This document shows, one piece after another, positions 13,401-22,500 of a stretch of 64,000 nucleotides of DNA. Below the pieces are notes generated by a model that was given only the letters and a program-made list of their open reading frames with translations, had not been told where the DNA came from and ran no database searches. The stretch lies in assembly GCA_964035795.1 (NCBI GenBank), contig OZ038322.1:3072264-3136263 (forward strand), in the 5' to 3' direction. The stretch is from Pterobdella sp. o SKG-2022. Taxonomy: Eukaryota; Annelida; Clitellata; Hirudinida; Piscicolidae. The translations under genes and the position numbers were made by a program. How positions within the stretch are numbered: the first letter of the stretch is position 1; every line of letters starts with the position of its first letter.

Positions 13401-15913
13401 ATTAACTATTATTCTCACTGAATTCTTTTCTACAACACTTTTTATGATGCTGTATGTATTTTAAAAGTCGATTAATTTTGATGATAACTTTTTCATGCAA
13501 ACTTGAAGAGCTTAATTTTTAATAACACATGTCTGTCTTAACAACTGCTATGATCTTGAGATTTTCATGACTTCTTATTCATCATATATCTTTTGTAATT
13601 CAAAACTTCAAACTATTTCAGCAGTATTTTTCTTTTCAATTGCATAAAACATTTTAAAATCGCCCCATGATGAACTTTTGAAATATTTTTAGATACATAA
13701 GAAATAGGTGGGTTTGCAATGTTGTAGATGATGTAACTTTGTGTCAGCATTCCTAGCTTAAAAGTTTCAAAAAATCATTAGCCACCTGAATCAAAGTCAA
13801 TGCTGGTTTTATTTAATATTCAACCAATAATCTCGAGATTGTTTCGACGATCTTTCGCACAAATAGGATCTTTGATGCCATCGCATCTTTCAGAATTTTG
13901 TTTGTCAAATTGTTGAAAATATTTTTTCATAAAACTCTAATTTGAGACATTTAAAAAAAAGTTAAAATAAAATTTTGACAGTTTTTAATTTTAAAATATT
14001 TTATAATTCTCTATATCTTCCGAAAAATTTTACGTCGAACTGAGGTTATATATTTATGAAAGCAACTAAATAGATATAATTTTCGATACTTCAACATAAA
14101 CGTGAAACATTGCTAAAATTTACATAAAGATGTCTCTAAAATTTGGATTCATATCGTAATCGATCTTTCATTTCAGAGGAAATTTTAGCTTCTTCCAGAC
14201 TTTTTAATTAATGTTTGTGAGAGTTCGCAAGAGTCTCAAACAAGCAGCACCCTATGAAGTATCAGCAAGTAGCAGGTATCCTAGTGTTCCATGTGGTTCC
14301 AAGCTCACCTCATAAACATTCAATTTTCAATGAAATGAAATTATCTTTCTATTAAAGATTTATTTATTTATATTTCTTTCCTTTTCTCACAACAGATTAA
14401 AATTGTTAGTGTGCACATAAAGTTTTATTTCTTCATCGTGAGCTATAATTTCTTCCCAGGAAAACCAAAATAAACTTTGATTTGAATAATTTTAACTCTT
14501 CTTAAAATATATTAAAGAATTTGCTTCTTCATATCAAATGTATGTGAGAAAACTGTTAAAAGTTACAGTACTACTTGAAAGAGTATTTTTTAATGAACAA
14601 AAATGAATTTCGAAAGATTGGCATAAAAACAAATTACTGAAAGAGCTTTAAAGAAAAGCTTTCCATTTCACAAAGAAACTATTCTTTCAAAGAAACTATC
14701 CCTTCAAAAAACCCATCTGAATAATTTAATATTTTTGCCATTAGAGGAATTTAAATAATTTCAGCTCAAGTTATATAAAATGAAATATTTTTTTTTCAGA
14801 TTTAAAACTTAAAAAAAGAAAATGCTTCAAATACTGAGTGTGAAAACTTGCATCAAACAAATCTCAAAACTCCGATATTCACGAGCCTTTTGCCCGTTCG
14901 AACTTCCAGAATAAATCCATGGAACTTATATTTTATAGCAACATTTTATAGAGCTATGAAGGGATTGCATAAAAAATTGAATAACTTTCCGAATTGAATG
15001 AAAAAAAATTGTGCACTGGGCTTCTCGAAATTACTATGGTCATTGCATAGGAACTCATTTACTCGAACACATGAGAAACTTGAAAATTGCAGTTGTATTT
15101 AGAAATAAGTTTACACGCTTGAATAATTTCAAAGCATGTGGACTATTTTGTAACTTAGCTTCTATTATATATCTGAAATATAACCATTTATTGACATCAT
15201 AATGATTAAAAATAACAAAAATGTGCCAATGAAGAAATGCTTGTAATGGGCAATGTACTGTTTGCATGGCCAGTTGTAGGACAGTGTGGTGGGAGGCTAT
15301 GAGTTGGCTTTGCACTAAACTTATTTTTTTCAGAATAAAATTTTTTTATAAATAAATCATCTATTATTGACCATATGGAGACCATTTATCATCAGTTTTG
15401 TAGAAAAACAAGCTTTTAAAGTCACGTTTGAAACTAATTGCTTGAAACTTGATTTTCAAAACCATCTCCCATTTACAGATTGGAACCATTATTTCATTGG
15501 AAATCTAAATATTTTTGACAGTTTATGTTAAAATAAAGTTTGACTGATGCAAGCAATGTCTCCAAGCTTGCAATCTAAGTTTTCAATAAGATTCTATGTG
15601 TTTTTTATTATACATTACAATTATTCATGTTTAAACTTTTATTTTATTTGAATTTTCTAAATGTCAAATAACAATTGATAGCTCTTCAATAATGATGAAT
15701 GTTCTTGAAAAACCCACACTGAACAAGACGAAGGATAAAATTAGGAATTAAGTTCTCTTAAGTAAGAACAAAAACGAAAACATGATTAATATTTTAGTTT
15801 TCCAACATACAGATGTTCATGCTAATAGCATTAACGCTGAAGATACTTCCTCTTCTCCTACTTCCGCCCATCAGTATGACGATCAATTCCATGAACATAT
15901 TATCACATGTTAG
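4242..15913 (+). CDS. Unrecognised multi-exon protein gene (about 308-324 aa model)
   Basis: I rebuilt this gene by joining exons whose GT/AG sites and reading phases agree: 4242-4441, optional 7950-7997, 10354-10493, 11392-11528, 11886-11937, 12166-12311, 12837-12935, 14224-14275 and 15813-15913 (stop TAG 15911-15913). With the 48-base exon the model is 324 codons plus stop. I do not recognise the family. The middle is hydrophilic and helix-prone (PMIRPELERALDEARKTLQA). It is followed by one strongly hydrophobic Cys-rich segment (VLWCLFFFPCWLITAPCY) and a basic stretch, suggesting a membrane-associated protein. The C-terminal tail is Ser/Thr/Asp-rich and probably disordered. The exon DNA is visibly less AT-rich than the introns. 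ATG 4242 is the first Met after an in-frame stop, but earlier exons cannot be excluded. The exon at 14224 is the least certain. Confidence 0.72.
7950..7997 (+). CDS. Candidate 48-base cassette exon of the unrecognised gene
   Basis: A short block has a good acceptor (GGTATTTCAG, ending 7949) and a consensus donor (GGGTAAGT, from 7998). It is open in the phase set by exon 1 and, at exactly 16 codons, leaves the phase unchanged. It could therefore be skipped or included without disturbing the frame. It has no homology I can name. Confidence 0.5.
10219..10353 (+). repeat. C/A-rich, G-poor CCA/CAC low-complexity tract before a splice acceptor
   Basis: A run of CACC, CCAT and ACCA motifs with very few G on this strand, ending directly at the CCCCCAG acceptor of the exon at 10354. 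It lengthens the acceptor's pyrimidine-rich context. One reading frame through it gives a His/Pro/Thr-rich peptide, which I regard as non-coding. Confidence 0.7.
10354..10493 (+). CDS. Unrecognised gene, exon 2
   Basis: Follows a long C/A-rich, G-poor tract ending in CCCCCAG. Encodes an acidic segment with SMEDLESFYEQIMGVP and VWVEYSKNDYIGAAQPDVHF. Entered in phase 2 and left in phase 1 at an AGA|GTAAG donor. Codon usage and base composition differ clearly from the flanking introns. Confidence 0.75.
11392..11528 (+). CDS. Unrecognised gene, exon 3
   Basis: Acceptor ACATAACAG; encodes STLTPPDDLALLIDTSHP followed by an amphipathic, charged helix-like stretch. Donor CAG|GTCAGT leaves phase 0. 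It is markedly C-rich compared with its surroundings, which supports real coding sequence. Confidence 0.78.
11570..11658 (+). repeat. TG-rich imperfect minisatellite in an intron
   Basis: Repeated GTGTTTGTGTGTG and GTGGGAGTTTT blocks at roughly 25-30 base spacing, just downstream of the donor at 11529. Confidence 0.65.
11886..11937 (+). CDS. Unrecognised gene, exon 4 (52 bases)
   Basis: Acceptor CATCCTCACTAG, donor TCTG|GTTGGT. Encodes INFGGAIDKWLKIFYPS. The phase-1 exit is what makes the following exon start at 12166 rather than at a nearby AG, so the two calls support each other. Confidence 0.72.
12166..12311 (+). CDS. Unrecognised gene, exon 5 (hydrophobic Cys-rich segment)
   Basis: Encodes YNKACRLRSHRARLYITNFD, then NVLWCLFFFPCWLITAPCYK, the only strongly hydrophobic run in the protein. 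It could be a single membrane segment or a re-entrant, acylated hairpin. Donor AAA|GTGAGA, phase 0. Confidence 0.78.
12748..12820 (+). repeat. Short tandem duplication in an intron
   Basis: Two diverged copies of a roughly 35-base unit, each containing AGACTTATAT and ACTACTAATA, lie immediately before the acceptor of the exon at 12837. Confidence 0.55.
12837..12935 (+). CDS. Unrecognised gene, exon 6
   Basis: Exactly 33 codons in phase 0, from the acceptor AACAAAAG to the donor GTG|GTGAGA. Encodes AYRFYKCKDIVININAPIVR and TILAISGKVIEV. An alternative AG seven bases downstream would bring a stop into frame, so the upstream AG is chosen. Confidence 0.75.
12936..15812 (+). other. Last two introns of the unrecognised gene
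   Basis: AT-rich intron DNA surrounding the small exon at 14224. Beyond that candidate exon I see no gene and no recognisable mobile element. Confidence 0.45.
14224..14275 (+). CDS. Unrecognised gene, exon 7 (least certain)
   Basis: A 52-base open block ending at a good CAG|GTATCC donor, phase 1, encoding FARVSNKQHPMKYQQVA. The acceptor (GAGAG) is weak. An alternative start a few bases later gives another frame and an early stop in the last exon. Confidence 0.5.
15813..15913 (+). CDS. Unrecognised gene, terminal exon
   Basis: Acceptor TTTTCCAACATACAG. In the phase left by the previous exon it reads DVHANSINAEDTSSSPTSAH, then a His/Asp-rich end and stop TAG. Its polar, low-complexity character fits a disordered C-terminus. 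Confidence 0.6.
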
Positions 15914-15950
15914 TGAAGCTTGTTGGTGGTATTCTGTCTGTGAAGCCTGG

Positions 15951-16040
15951 GAGTGGTTGCCTGACAGTGGTTGCCTGGCAGTGGTTGCTTGAGAGGAGTT
16001 GCATGGGAGTAGTTGTTTGGGAGTGGTTGCCTGGTAGTTG
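15951..16040 (+). repeat. Minisatellite, about 15-base unit, in the 3' flank
   Basis: About six degenerate copies of GAGTGGTTGCCTGGC or close variants in tandem, starting 38 bases after the stop of the unrecognised gene, so probably inside its 3' UTR. The block is G-rich on the plus strand, unlike its surroundings. Confidence 0.8.
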
Positions 16041-16221
16041 AATCATTGTTTGAGATTGTTTTTATTGTGGAAGGTTTAGCGAATGAGAAGCTGTTAAACA
16101 GCTCTTTTCCCAGATGTGGTACAAAACTCAAAACACACGCTCAGTGATTGCCTCTCACGGGCAAATATTTAAAAAAACTGAAAAAATGTTTTTTGATAGC
16201 ATCAAGATATTTTAGTAAAAG

Positions 16222-16632
16222 ATGGCAGTTGAAGGAATGTCATTTGTCATGTTTGTTTCAATGTTAAATTTTTTAAAGTTTCAATTGTTGATATTTTTGA
16301 CTACCTCAATAATGAAAGTTAAAAATTTTCAAACATTTTTAGTGACGATTTGTATGGCCTCAAAATATCGTGTAAATCATGTTAAATCTTTACTTGATTT
16401 TTCATTTCCGCATTATCCTCTAAACACATTCGATGTTCCTCACACAGACTCGACAGTTGTAGTGAAGTTTGATAAGCAACATTGTAATGCTACCAATCAT
16501 TTGTTTGTACTTACTCGTCCCATTAGCCATTCTAGATGTCTTGTTATGCTTCCAAATATTGCTAAGGTTGTATGTTCTCATGGTTTTGTAAATGAAGAGA
16601 GCATTGATTTTCTAAAAGTCGATTCTAATTAA
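16222..16632 (+). CDS. Unassigned 136-codon open frame
   Basis: Open from ATG 16222 to a stop at 16632 in AT-rich DNA. The first third is hydrophobic. The second half (such as FPHYPLNTFDVPHTDST and SRCLVMLPNIAKVVCSHGF) looks more like real protein than chance, with mixed composition and several Cys and His. I recognise no family. It could be a mobile-element fragment, an intronless young gene, or chance. Confidence 0.25.
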   Translation: MAVEGMSFVMFVSMLNFLKFQLLIFLTTSIMKVKNFQTFLVTICMASKYRVNHVKSLLDFSFPHYPLNTFDVPHTDSTVVVKFDKQHCNATNHLFVLTRPISHSRCLVMLPNIAKVVCSHGFVNEESIDFLKVDSN

Positions 16633-19288
16633 CATCAAAAATAATAAGAAAAATAGAAAAATGCCTATTTACGGTAAATTACGAGTCAGCAATAGTAATA
16701 GCTATAGCTTATTACTTCAAAACCACAGTAACCTCAAGGACAAGTGAAATAACGAATGAATTAACATATTATCTTAAATCATTTAGTCACAATTTGGTTC
16801 AAAATTCATTGAAAAGCAATAATACTCGTTAATGGACCTAAATCACGGAAAAGTAAAAAGCTTGCAATCGTTTTGCTGAGCTTTGTCCATTTCTCACCAA
16901 AAAATTATATTCAAAGATCAATTTTTCCTTTTATTTTCAAAAAACTGTTTTCGAAGTATCGAATCTTAATTTGAAGAGCTTCAAAAATAGATGTGAGCTT
17001 TGAAAATCTAGTTTAAAAAAAGAATTTAACGTAAATATAGTTCGATTCTTACAATGTTCTTGGTAGTGTTACTTAGTACATTTATAAAAAACCAAGTTTT
17101 GTTTCACCTCTTTTTATTAATATAATTCTGAATCATATGTTGATTGCTATTTTAAAGCCCATCAAACTGCCATAGAATTAAAGCATTTTTTCAAATTTAT
17201 TCAAAATTCAACAATTATTGAATTTTTACTGCAAATTATTTGAACACAAAAAGTAATTTTATCAAGTACAAAGCTTTTCGTTAATAAAGTAACATTTTCA
17301 AGTACTTGATAATGTTACTCTGTTAACGAAAAGCTTCTTACTTAATAAAATTATCTTTTGTGTTCAAATATTTAACTGTATTTACTCTGGCTAAAAAAGA
17401 TTATTATATCAAATTTTTGAATAATAATAATCAAAATTCATAAAATTCAAACCTTCAAATAAAGTTTTACGTAAATGAACGTTTAAAGTCTTTATGCTCT
17501 TGTCGACTTTCATATGGCAAGTTTTTTTCAATGCATAAAATTTATAAAAAATTTTCAACTTAAATCTGATGTTTTCAAATGATAGTACAGACGACTTTTA
17601 AATATCCCGAGAATTGGGGCTGGGCAGAAGAGCCGGAATTTTAAAGACTTCTCAAAGCCTTAAATAGAAAAAATTGTTTGGAGCTTTATTATAAATCAAG
17701 ATTTGAATCAGTCAGCAGTTTTAAACAAAATGAGATATTTTTAAATCGATCTGATTGAAAACTTTTGATGAATATTAATTGAAGCATTTTTAAATTTTTG
17801 ACTAAAAAAAACTTTTGGACTCACAGTTTAACTTTTTTCTATAAAGAATCAATTTCAAACTCTGAAGTTTTTATTCACATTTCTGAGCTTTTGGAAAACT
17901 TTTGTTTTTTATTCTTTTAGTTTTTCGAAACTAAAAATTTTTGTGAGTAATTTGATATGTGAATGAAAAGTCCCAAAATTTGAAAACGCTTCCTGAATTC
18001 CAGGTTTGATTTGTGGAACTTCTAACATTTGAAAATTATGAAAACTGCTAAAATAGAATTTGAGGAAACAGTTTTGAAAATTCTCAGTCACTTCTTTTTA
18101 TACATTTTTAAAGCAAGACCAGCTTATTTATGAAATTTTCACAATGAGTTCTTTTTAAAATATATTCTCTAGTTTTTTTCCATTTCTAAACAAAGTTTCA
18201 TTTTTCGTTGAAATCAAATTACGTTCAAATGAGTTGACACAAATTTCTTTTAAAAAGCTATTGCAAGCTTTCAAAAAGTATATCTTCATAGAAATTACGT
18301 AGTCGCAATAGATGGTTCAATTTTTTAAACTGTTTATCTAGCAATCCTGTTTAGTGTGCTCAAAATATTAATGTAAGAGTTTCAAAAGCTTTAAAATATT
18401 CTCGTCAAGTTTTAAAGTTTTTTAATTCATTTTTAAGCATTTGTATTCAATACGGAAACTCAAAACCACTCAACTGCTTTTGTCCTTTCAATTTCCGACA
18501 CTCAATCAATTGGATATTATTTGATAAAAAGAAGATGATTTAAAAGAAAATAAGCATTTAATAAAAATTTTTGGATTTCAAATTTTAAAATATTCAAATT
18601 CATACGTTATATATTTCATTTGGAAAATATCGTTTTGAAAAAAAGTTCCCACGTACGAGTTTTGAAATATCAAAAAATAATTCGAAAATATAATTCATAA
18701 TTTATCACATCTAGAATATAGAAAATGATGTTTTTGAAAACATTATTTGAAACATTTTCATTAGAAAAACTATCCTGAAATTTTTAAAGTTCAAGTTTTT
18801 TCAATTAAGTTTTGTCGATTTGTTCACGTGTAAAAAATTTCTGTACCATCCATTAAAAACTGTTTTAATTCTGTCAAAATATCACTCAAAACGAACATTC
18901 ACCGTTTGACGTTGAAACAATCATCAGTTGAAAATGTTTCAATATGAAATTCAAACAATAAACACTTCAAAATTAAATTTTTTCAGAAATATTTTTTCTA
19001 TAATTTGAATTCTGTGTCGAATCAACAGCAAAACTTAGCATTCCACAATGTGTGATGTATTCAGCTTTTATCAGCCCATTACCCTACAATATGATACCAT
19101 GTAGTTTTTAATGACGATATTAATCAAAACATGAACGAATATTATTTATCAAATATCAAGAAAACAGCTCTTAAGCCACACGTGGTGATGGCGCTATAAA
19201 ATTTGATACTCGAGCCATCGATCATCATTTCTTCCGATCCACGACGCTTCAGTGACTCGAGGAGGTAGGTCCAATAAGTCACATAAAG
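16633..19288. other. Intergenic AT-rich DNA between two convergent genes
   Basis: The plus-strand gene ending at 15913 and the minus-strand RGK gene ending at 19289 converge here. Apart from the hairpin element at 17227-17380 I see no gene. RGK 3' UTR sequence presumably occupies the right edge. Confidence 0.5.
17227..17380. mobile_element. Foldback (hairpin) MITE-like element, copy 1
   Basis: An almost uninterrupted palindrome with arms of about 75 bases. Both ends carry versions of TACTGCAAATTATTTGAACA, and the centre is TCAAGTACTTGA. A related element lies at 63217-63389, and sequence similarity continues about 40 bases past the right end of both copies. This fits a non-autonomous foldback element. 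Confidence 0.75.
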
Positions 19289-19513
19289 CTACAACATGAG
19301 AAGGTTCTCACAAGACTTGGACAGCCTTCGAGTCCCTCTGGCAACTAGCCTGGTGAGAAGAGTCTTTTTCGACCGGGGCAGGCAGCTAGTGAGGCTCGTG
19401 TCTTCGTTGCATACACGAGTGCCAAAGAATTTTTTAATGTTGGTTGTTTTATGTTTTCTTTGGTCTCGTTGTAGTCTTATTTGTTTCACTATACCAACCA
19501 GTAAATCGTCAAC
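19289..19513 (-). CDS. RGK GTPase exon 9 (basic C-terminal tail)
   Basis: Acceptor CCACTAACCAG, 74 codons plus TAG. Encodes VDDLLVGIVKQIRLQRDQRK, then a basic region and LVARGTRRLSKSCENLLML. In known RGK proteins this tail binds phosphoinositides and calmodulin; no CAAX lipidation box is present, as expected for the family. Confidence 0.93.
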   Translation of the reverse strand, partial: VDDLLVGIVKQIRLQRDQRKHKTTNIKKFFGTRVCNEDTSLTSCLPRSKKTLLTRLVARGTRRLSKSCENLLML

Positions 19514-22500
19514 CTGGTTAGTGGTGTATATTTCATAATAATTGTTATATCGTGACTTCTTTATTCAACATAAAACTCTATTTCTCAAGTTTTTTATGAT
19601 GATAGAGAACTTTTCGTGAGTTGAAAACACATTATAAATGATTTTAAATTTTAAAAAGCTTCATGACATCATAATTATCTGGAAACATTGTGTTTTAAAC
19701 TATTCTTCATTTGAAACTTAAAAAATCCTATCTTCTATACCATTATCAGAATTTCATCAGTATTTAAATTTCTACAAAATCCCGTTCAATTTTAAACTTT
19801 AATCTCAAAGTTAACTGGAACCTTATGGTTAAGAATGGCTGAGACCTCGATGTATTTGCTCTTTTGAGACCCTGCCAGCACCCTGCCCTCTATAGGCGGT
19901 TATGAAAACTTTAGCCATTATTAATCGTTTTTTATGACACTTTTAAAACATCATATGCATGCCAGTATTTTCTTCAAAATAAATCGATGCAATTTATTTA
20001 ACCATTGGTGATAATATATATTGATGGTGGCAATTTACCTTCCTTGCTGACAATTCGACACCTTTCCAGATCGCTCTTGTTCGCCACTACAATTACAGGC
20101 TTTTTATCATTACTAATGATATTTTCATTGCTGTTCAGTAAAGTTTCATTACTTGAAGATTTTTTTGAACTTTTTTGTGAAAAATCACTACAAGAGTCGA
20201 TCAGTCTGCCATTGTTGTTGAAGCTACTTTTGGAAGCTTTGCTTCCCACGGTACTCATGCTACTTTTGCTCTCATCACACCTGAATCGGTCATTCTTTGT
20301 CTTGAATGTTTTACCATATTCCTCTTTTTCCCTTATTCGGCACAGGATTTGGCTGGCTTTTTGGAAGGCTCTTCTATCAGTGATGGAGTACACGATGACA
20401 AAGCCATCCACGTCGTACTCCTGCCACACGTCCAAATCCTAAGCATGATTATTATTTATCACTTTTATACTAAAAAATGTTCTATAAAATATACTAATTT
20501 TAAAAAGCATTTCTTTGCGTTATTAAGCCACCTGAATTCTCATGACAGCATAGTGCACGAAAGATATAAAGAAAGAGAAGATTCTCAAGCACGAAGGCAT
20601 AATTAAATAATTCAAAACATCCAAACACAAAATACATTTGATGATCAACAAACGAAACAGACCCCGGTGTAGGGAAGGTCAATGAACTCCATCAGAGACT
20701 CCTCCCCCTCTAGCAGGACAGGGATGGGAATGGAAATGCCGTCATCTGGGGTTGAAGACCTTGTGTGCTTATTCAGTGTTTTCGATGATTTTTTTGAAGC
20801 TTTTTAGATATACTTTTGAAACTATTTGATATTTTGCCATCATGCATTTTGTAAATTGCAGGGTTTGGAAGCGATCTACCAGTTAAAAGCTGCCGAGACT
20901 TTTTCAAGGCAAAAACGTTATGTTTAATCCATAATATTAAAAATTTGATAAAGGTTTAAAAAGAAAATTACAGTTTAATGCAAGTTCAGTGGGTAATAAT
21001 CATTTATGGCAATGCATGGCTCAGCCAATCATGTCCATGGTGATTATAGTCTTCAACGGCTCTCAAATTATTATTCAACTGGCATAAAGTTCCTTACTTT
21101 TTAAGCAAACAAACAAACAAACAAACAAACAAACAAACAAACAAACAAACGAACGAACGAACGAACGAACGAACGAACGAACGAACGAACGAACGAACGA
21201 ACAAACAAACAAACAAACAAACAAACAAACAAACAATTTCAGCTTTGCTCATTGTATTAAAGACTTTAAACATATAAATTCACAAATGAGTTTGTTTTAT
21301 TGAAAAATTCTCTAAGTCTCTCTATTTTTGTTTTATTCATATTATTATAAAAACCATATTATAGAGTTCAAAAAAGTTTTTTTGAATTTCTCATTAATTA
21401 GAATCGAAAATGTAAAAGACCCAGCTTGAATTCAATTCAAACTTTAAAAATATTATTGAATAGTTTTTCAAACAAGGGTTTGTTTGCAATTTCAAAATTT
21501 ACATCTTTTCAAATTGCATAATCTTTCATTATTTCTCATTGAAGAAATAAGCTCATTCGCATGTTGAATCGATCTAACAAGCTTTTATAAATTACCGCGT
21601 CCGTATGAAAATTAACAAAATTCTTCATTATTGTTTTGAAAGTTGATATAAAATTTCAGTTTTAACTTTTTAAATCCAGTTCCAAACATGCCTGCATAAT
21701 GTCACAAAGACTTTGTGCACGAAATATTCAATTTTTTATATTTCGATTTTACTTCAAGTTGTTTTTAATTATTGTCACCTTACGATAATTATTCTAAAAA
21801 ATTTTTAAGCTATGTTTTATTTATATTCAGGGGTGTTTATTTTTTGAAAAATAATTGCAAATAAAAGCAAAATTTACTTGAAATTTACATTAAATTTCAT
21901 CAAATTGAAATTTCCATTGCACTTGCCATCTGAACTACTGTGAAAATATTCATAACCTAAAGGGGAATGAGTTTGAAAAATCATGAAAAGTATGCGAGAA
22001 ATATGTAAAAATATGTAATACATGGAGATGAACAAAGAATTGCAATATTAACTATAGAAACAATTGAAAATAAATTCCGTGCTTATGAAACTCGAAAAAG
22101 TTCAAATTTTAGAATGATTATTTCTAAATTAATAATGTGCTTCTCTTTGGAATACTTGATGGTTAAATTTTTTTTGTAGCTGCGCATTAAATTACTGAAG
22201 CCACCCTAGAGGCTATCAAATTTGGAAATATGACGATCAACTTGCAACAGGATTATGAGCGAGCTGAAAATGCATTCATAACACTTAGTGTTTTCATGAT
22301 AAATCAAAATTAATGACTGCATAAACACTTCTTGAAAGTTGAAGTAAAATATTGGAAATTGTTGAGTGGTTTGTGGAATGAGTTTGGAAAGGCACAAAAC
22401 CCTACAAACTCAAACAGGTGCTCAAAGAAGTTATGATGAAAAACCAATCTTAAAATATGACTTTGAACAACTTTTTGAAACATTTTTTTTAAACTTTTAA

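Noticed and set aside
19230..19300. LINE 3' end, suggested by the GATGATCGATGG-like sequence
   Set aside because: The adjoining minus-strand frame is clearly the RGK C-terminal exon, so this is probably RGK 3' UTR.
20005..20442. A 145-codon plus-strand Leu/Ser-rich membrane protein
   Set aside because: It is the antisense of RGK exon 7, which has G-domain motifs and correct splice sites.
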